Made by a program: the position numbers and the translations under genes. Shown piece by piece: positions 35,001 to 37,145 of a stretch of 37,145 nt of DNA. The notes beneath the pieces were generated by a model. That model worked only from the letters and a program-made list of their open reading frames with translations. It was not told the DNA's origin and ran no database searches. This DNA is from Lachnospiraceae bacterium (GTDB taxonomy: Bacteria > Bacillota_A > Clostridia > Lachnospirales > Lachnospiraceae): assembly GCA_016291475.1 (NCBI GenBank), contig JAEEXJ010000019.1, positions 1-37,145 of the forward strand, given 5' to 3'. The first letter of the stretch is position 1. Each line of letters opens with the position of its first letter.

Positions 35001-35302
35001 TCCGTTGAATCTACGTTATAGAATTGTGTTTTGGGATTTTGGAACACCGAGGCAACAAACGGAGCGAGATCATGCAACATAGTCTTCTGCGTATCAAGTC
35101 CGTTTACAGTTACGCATCCCGTCATTTTCCCTTTGTAATAGTTAGGGATAAGGCCGTTGATCATTCGGATAAGCGTTGATTTACCGCACCCGGATTCTCC
35201 GCAGAGGAGCACAACCTCACCCTCATTGATATGAAGGTTAATGTCCTTGATATTATCTGCCCCATCCTCATATTCAAAGGACACATTTTTGAAATTGATC
35301 AT
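32072..35302 (-). CDS. Fusion of two ECF-type ATPases with an ABC half-transporter (three ATPase domains)
   Basis: 1076 residues in one uninterrupted frame. Residues 1-225: ECF/CbiO-type ATPase, Walker A GESGCGKS (35-42), signature SGGEKQK, Walker B VIVLDEPSSNLD. Residues about 255-480: second ECF ATPase, Walker A GDNGAGKS, signature SGGEKQR, VFDEPTSGLD. A basic linker (about 485-505) leads to six membrane helices (515-805), then a third ATPase: Walker A GPSGSGKS, signature SGGERQR, ILDEATAYID. ECF ATPases normally drive EcfT plus an S component, and exporter-type halves pair with another half; here both machines are in one polypeptide. Gene order (S component, EcfT, this, second half) supports a single transport system. 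It starts 15 nt after ecfT with AAAGGTGAT as ribosome binding site. Confidence 0.9.
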   Translation of the reverse strand: MINFKNVSFEYEDGADNIKDINLHINEGEVVLLCGESGCGKSTLIRMINGLIPNYYKGKMTGCVTVNGLDTQKTMLHDLAPFVASVFQNPKTQFYNVDSTEEMVFSLENRGVSRDEMRARLERTVDKFRMEYLLGRNLFKMSGGEKQKVACACADTSDARVIVLDEPSSNLDLHSIRELAEIIKIWKREGKTVVIAEHRLYYVLPIADRVLYMNKGKIELECTPKELTDLGSVKMAEMGLRSSDIMNLPLKGLDVGDNEKIILSNYHYIYPGTLQEALNVPYVRVSRNAVIGLVGDNGAGKSTFARALCGLERRATGNIEFRGEVYARRRRLRNTFMVMQDVGHQLFTDEVMEEMVFSLVKEEEDSEEKIREVLKELDLSDKEERHPHSLSGGEKQRVAIGSAVVSERDIIVFDEPTSGLDYRHMKAVSELIKGLKEKGKTIFLVTHDPELIAECCDELIYMQSGKVLEYGKLTQDMYDRWLYRTSTLKEKRRKPKDDQLTSIKRLWQLAYKEHAKLVLSIVLAVIGVLGNMLPYIAAAQVITKLLGGVSDLTEYVKWCIIGASGFVIKCLFYSAGLGISHKATFNTLADIRKAMFDKLPRMPLGTIIDTSSGKLKQIIVDEVESMERPLAHMIPEMTANILGAIITWLYLMNVDWRMGFICLISIPVGLIFALFILIGYATDYEKSVRTVQDMNSSIVEYIKGIEVIKAYNQGDGSYAKLGKKVRATAEYYYNWMKKIQYKWSLTYAIAPSTLITVLPIGWMMLIKGNLSADAFITSIMLSMCIVGPVIEAINFMDTFSKVKTIVATVDEILNGTEQIHSEKEVELKDHSIKMTDVSYSYHEGTQVLHDVSLDIPAGTMTALVGPSGSGKSTIAKLIAGFWDVEDGSLTMGGYDLKDIPLKELYDQTAFVSQDIYLFDDTIMNNIRMGRMSATDEEVMAVAEASGCKELIANLGDGYNTMVGQGGTHLSGGERQRIAIARAMIKDAPIVILDEATAYIDPENEAVIQNAIGNLIKGKTVIVIAHRLSTITNADNIVVVDKGTIVASGTHAQLLKTSELYSSMWNAHIGAESRGAA

Positions 35303-35317
35303 TTATATCACCTTTGA

Positions 35318-36034
35318 TCATCGGGATATCAAATATACCGATGTTAAAAATATAACCACAAACAAAACCGCAAAAAGATCCCTGCCGGTAAACTTAACAT
35401 CCGCATAGGTAGTATGCTCCGCAGGATTATCCAAACCTCTTGAAAGCGCCGCCGCAGAAAGATCGTCTCCCGTATTTGCGATTGATATCATCAATGGAAC
35501 AACTCGGTATTCAATGGCTCTCATGGGATTTTCCCAGAATTTTTTTCTCGTGATGATGATCCCACGCATAGCTGCGGCATCGTGTATTGCATGTCTTTCC
35601 TGATTCATTGTCGGAAAAAATCTGAAGATAACGGATAAGGGAATTGTGAATTTACGACTCACTTTCATCTTGCCAAGTGCAGCTATGACCTCACTTACAC
35701 TTGTGGATTTGATGATGTAATCTCCGCAGGTGAATGCGGGCGCAAGCTTAAGCACAAGTCCTCCCAGCAAAACAACTATCATATTCAGGAACATGTTCAG
35801 CTGTATCGAAACGCGGTGCACATGTATAAACGCCGCAAGCGAAAATAAAACAAAATACTTGATGGCTCCAAGATACTGTCTGTTACTCAGGAAAAGCAGA
35901 AATGGTATTGTGCCCACCGCAACCGTAAACCATATATTTATATCCACCATCTCAAGGGTTGCGATAACAATGATGATGAGCAGTTTTGTTCTCGGATCCA
36001 GTTTGAATTTTTTCTTTTCAACATATCCGTTCAT
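35318..36034 (-). CDS. ECF transporter transmembrane component EcfT (CbiQ-like)
   Basis: Membrane scaffold that links the S component to the paired ATPases. 238 residues starting MNGYVEKKKFKLDPRTKLL, with about five membrane helices and both coupling motifs with Ala/Arg-Gly (AMRG 155-158 and LSRG 197-200) on the cytoplasmic side. The start overlaps the upstream stop as TAATG; a longer open frame upstream runs inside the S-component gene and is rejected. It fits with the ATPases fused in the next gene. Confidence 0.9.
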   Translation of the reverse strand: MNGYVEKKKFKLDPRTKLLIIIVIATLEMVDINIWFTVAVGTIPFLLFLSNRQYLGAIKYFVLFSLAAFIHVHRVSIQLNMFLNMIVVLLGGLVLKLAPAFTCGDYIIKSTSVSEVIAALGKMKVSRKFTIPLSVIFRFFPTMNQERHAIHDAAAMRGIIITRKKFWENPMRAIEYRVVPLMISIANTGDDLSAAALSRGLDNPAEHTTYADVKFTGRDLFAVLFVVIFLTSVYLISR

Positions 36035-36618
36035 TATGCGATACCGGCTTTCTTGAAATGCTTTTTCATCATCTTCTTGGCAATGAATGCTCCGCAGACG
36101 GAGCCCAGAATTATCAAAACTATGGCAACAGGCATGAACCATGTAGGCATGTACTTGGCAAGCTGCTCCGCATACTGATCACCCATGGATTCTCTTATAC
36201 CGTCCCAATATGAAACACCTGCAAACCAAAGGTTGGCGGGTCCGGCAAGTAATCCGAGAGAAAAAACAGGATAACTGATCACAAAACTTTTGAACTTTTT
36301 AAATCCGATCGCTTTCAGCAAAACATCAGCAATAATGGAGGCGGGAACAATGCAGATTGTACTGATAAGGGTATAGCCTGAAACATACCAAAAAGCTGCC
36401 ATGATAAGTCCGCTTATGGTGAGCATTCCGAACTTTTCTATCTTGATGTAATAAAGACTCATTGGAATTGCGGTTATAACAGGACCGAGAAACATAAAGA
36501 TCGGATAAAAAATAGGGATTGCATTAAACATACCCGTGATAAAAACGCAGACCGTATACAATGCCGTATATATACCTACGGTGATAAGATCTTTACCTGT
36601 AAGTTTGTTGTTATTCAT
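36034..36618 (-). CDS. ECF substrate-binding (S) component, MptD/Trep_Strep family
   Basis: 194 residues, six membrane helices, with the N-terminal KLTGKDLITVGIYTALYTVC pattern of the MptD (Trep_Strep) S-component family. The C-terminus is basic (KKMMKKHFKKAG). These proteins capture a small molecule and pass it through EcfT; the ligand of this family is not established. The ATG is preceded by a perfect AAAGGAGGAATTATT. It begins the operon, next to a palindrome likely bound by the TetR-like regulator. Confidence 0.85.
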   Translation of the reverse strand: MNNNKLTGKDLITVGIYTALYTVCVFITGMFNAIPIFYPIFMFLGPVITAIPMSLYYIKIEKFGMLTISGLIMAAFWYVSGYTLISTICIVPASIIADVLLKAIGFKKFKSFVISYPVFSLGLLAGPANLWFAGVSYWDGIRESMGDQYAEQLAKYMPTWFMPVAIVLIILGSVCGAFIAKKMMKKHFKKAGIA

Positions 36619-36633
36619 AATAATTCCTCCTTT

Positions 36634-36651
36634 GGTTAGTTCTGGCTAACC
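36634..36651. promoter_or_regulatory. Candidate operator between the regulator and the transporter operon
   Basis: GGTTAG-TTCTGG-CTAACC is a perfect 6-bp inverted repeat around a 6-bp spacer. It directly abuts the Shine-Dalgarno of the S component. The gene before it encodes a TetR-type regulator and the palindrome size is right for one. No clear -35/-10 pair is seen in the 70-nt gap, so the transcription start is not known. Confidence 0.55.
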
Positions 36652-36688
36652 TATGCTTATTTTTTTAGACCCCGTTAAGGGCCTATTT

Positions 36689-37145
36689 TTAAATCCCCAG
36701 TAAATGTCTGTATCCGGCAATGCAGTAGTCACTTACAAGCTTTGTTTCTTTTGATATATCCTCCGCACTCTTGCCGGCTCTGAGGCCTTCAAAGACAGTC
36801 TTTATAAGAAATGATGATCCGATCTTGATGATATTTTCGGATATAACATCCGGATTCTTCACATATTTCCTGCTGAGCTTTAAGAAGCTGATCATGCTTT
36901 TAGCCTCTTCCTCTATCAGCGTGTCAATGAAGTTCTCATATCCTGTTCCCACGGAAGAGTCCGTTATCAGCAGAAAAGCATCTCTGTTTTTACATACAAA
37001 GCCTATCAAAGCTTTTGATGAATCAAAGGTTTCTTCAAAGGCCCTGATGATATCCTCTGAAGATTTGATTTTAAGAAAGACCTTCTTTTCCGATGAATAC
37101 ATATCGGACCATCCGTCCAGCACCGGCTTTACCAAACTGTCAAAC
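36689..37145 (-). CDS. TetR/AcrR-type regulator, C-terminal ligand domain (N-terminus outside window)
   Basis: 152 codons are visible and the frame stays open to the window end, so the DNA-binding HTH lies beyond it. The visible part is all-helical (KIKSSEDIIRAFEETFDSSK, GYENFIDTLIEEEAKSMISF, LIKTVFEGLRAGKSAEDISK), typical of a TetR-type dimerisation and ligand domain. The first in-frame TTG in the window is internal, not a start. Position and direction suggest it regulates the ECF/ABC operon downstream. Without the HTH the family call is by fold pattern and context. Confidence 0.7.
   Translation of the reverse strand, partial: FDSLVKPVLDGWSDMYSSEKKVFLKIKSSEDIIRAFEETFDSSKALIGFVCKNRDAFLLITDSSVGTGYENFIDTLIEEEAKSMISFLKLSRKYVKNPDVISENIIKIGSSFLIKTVFEGLRAGKSAEDISKETKLVSDYCIAGYRHLLGI

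Noticed and set aside
36035..36142. 36-codon N-terminal extension of EcfT
   Set aside because: It lies inside the S-component gene; the ATG at the TAATG overlap gives the expected EcfT start.

Overview
The window reads as a piece of a Clostridia (Bacillota) chromosome, most likely Lachnospiraceae. The support is the SecE-NusG-L11-L1-L10-L12 order with a Firmicutes-type L10 leader, low-to-moderate GC by eye, good AGGAGG ribosome binding sites, and the gene families present (clostripain-like C11 protease, DegV, FBP-type lactate dehydrogenase, MptD-family ECF transporter, DUF1294). This is inference; there is no 16S gene to confirm it. Almost every gene is on the minus strand. The only plus-strand transcription seen is one small gene (9939-10214) and one candidate small RNA (about 9036-9135).

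Region 1 (1-3422) is the ribosomal/transcription block rpmG-secE-nusG-rplK-rplA-rplJ-rplL, with a promoter before rpmG, a candidate L1-binding leader before rplK, and a full promoter, L10 leader and attenuator before rplJ. Region 2 (3423-3959) has no gene but holds two diverged copies of a long palindromic element whose stems covary. Region 3 (3960-8807) is a likely operon: a membrane-anchored coiled-coil protein with 11-residue repeats, a LysM/M23 peptidoglycan hydrolase and an acyl-CoA synthetase. Region 4 (8874-10246) has a candidate sRNA, a small alarmone synthetase (relQ type) and a divergent unknown 91-residue protein.

Region 5 (10232-12836) makes nucleotide sugars (UAP-type uridylyltransferase, GalE) and ends in a DUF1294 membrane protein. 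A lone type IV prepilin-like gene follows (12979-13389). Region 6 (13579-17303) is a compact VWA/DUF2201 - MoxR AAA+ - LRR operon of unknown role. Region 7 (17346-21832) is a signalling operon: chemotaxis receptor, GGDEF-EAL protein with a dead GGDEF half, and a small unknown protein. Region 8 (21952-25993) is degV - C39-like protein - ldh - putP with overlapping genes.

Region 9 (26083-30287) joins a Y-family DNA polymerase, a small partner protein and a membrane-anchored clostripain-like protease. Region 10 (30345-37145) is an ECF-type importer operon: a TetR-like regulator (cut by the window end), S component, EcfT, a 1076-residue fusion of two ECF ATPases with a full ABC half-transporter, and a second ABC half-transporter. 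The strongest candidates for undescribed biology are this triple-ATPase fusion, the VWA-MoxR-LRR operon, the paired palindromic repeats and the stacked-hairpin sRNA.
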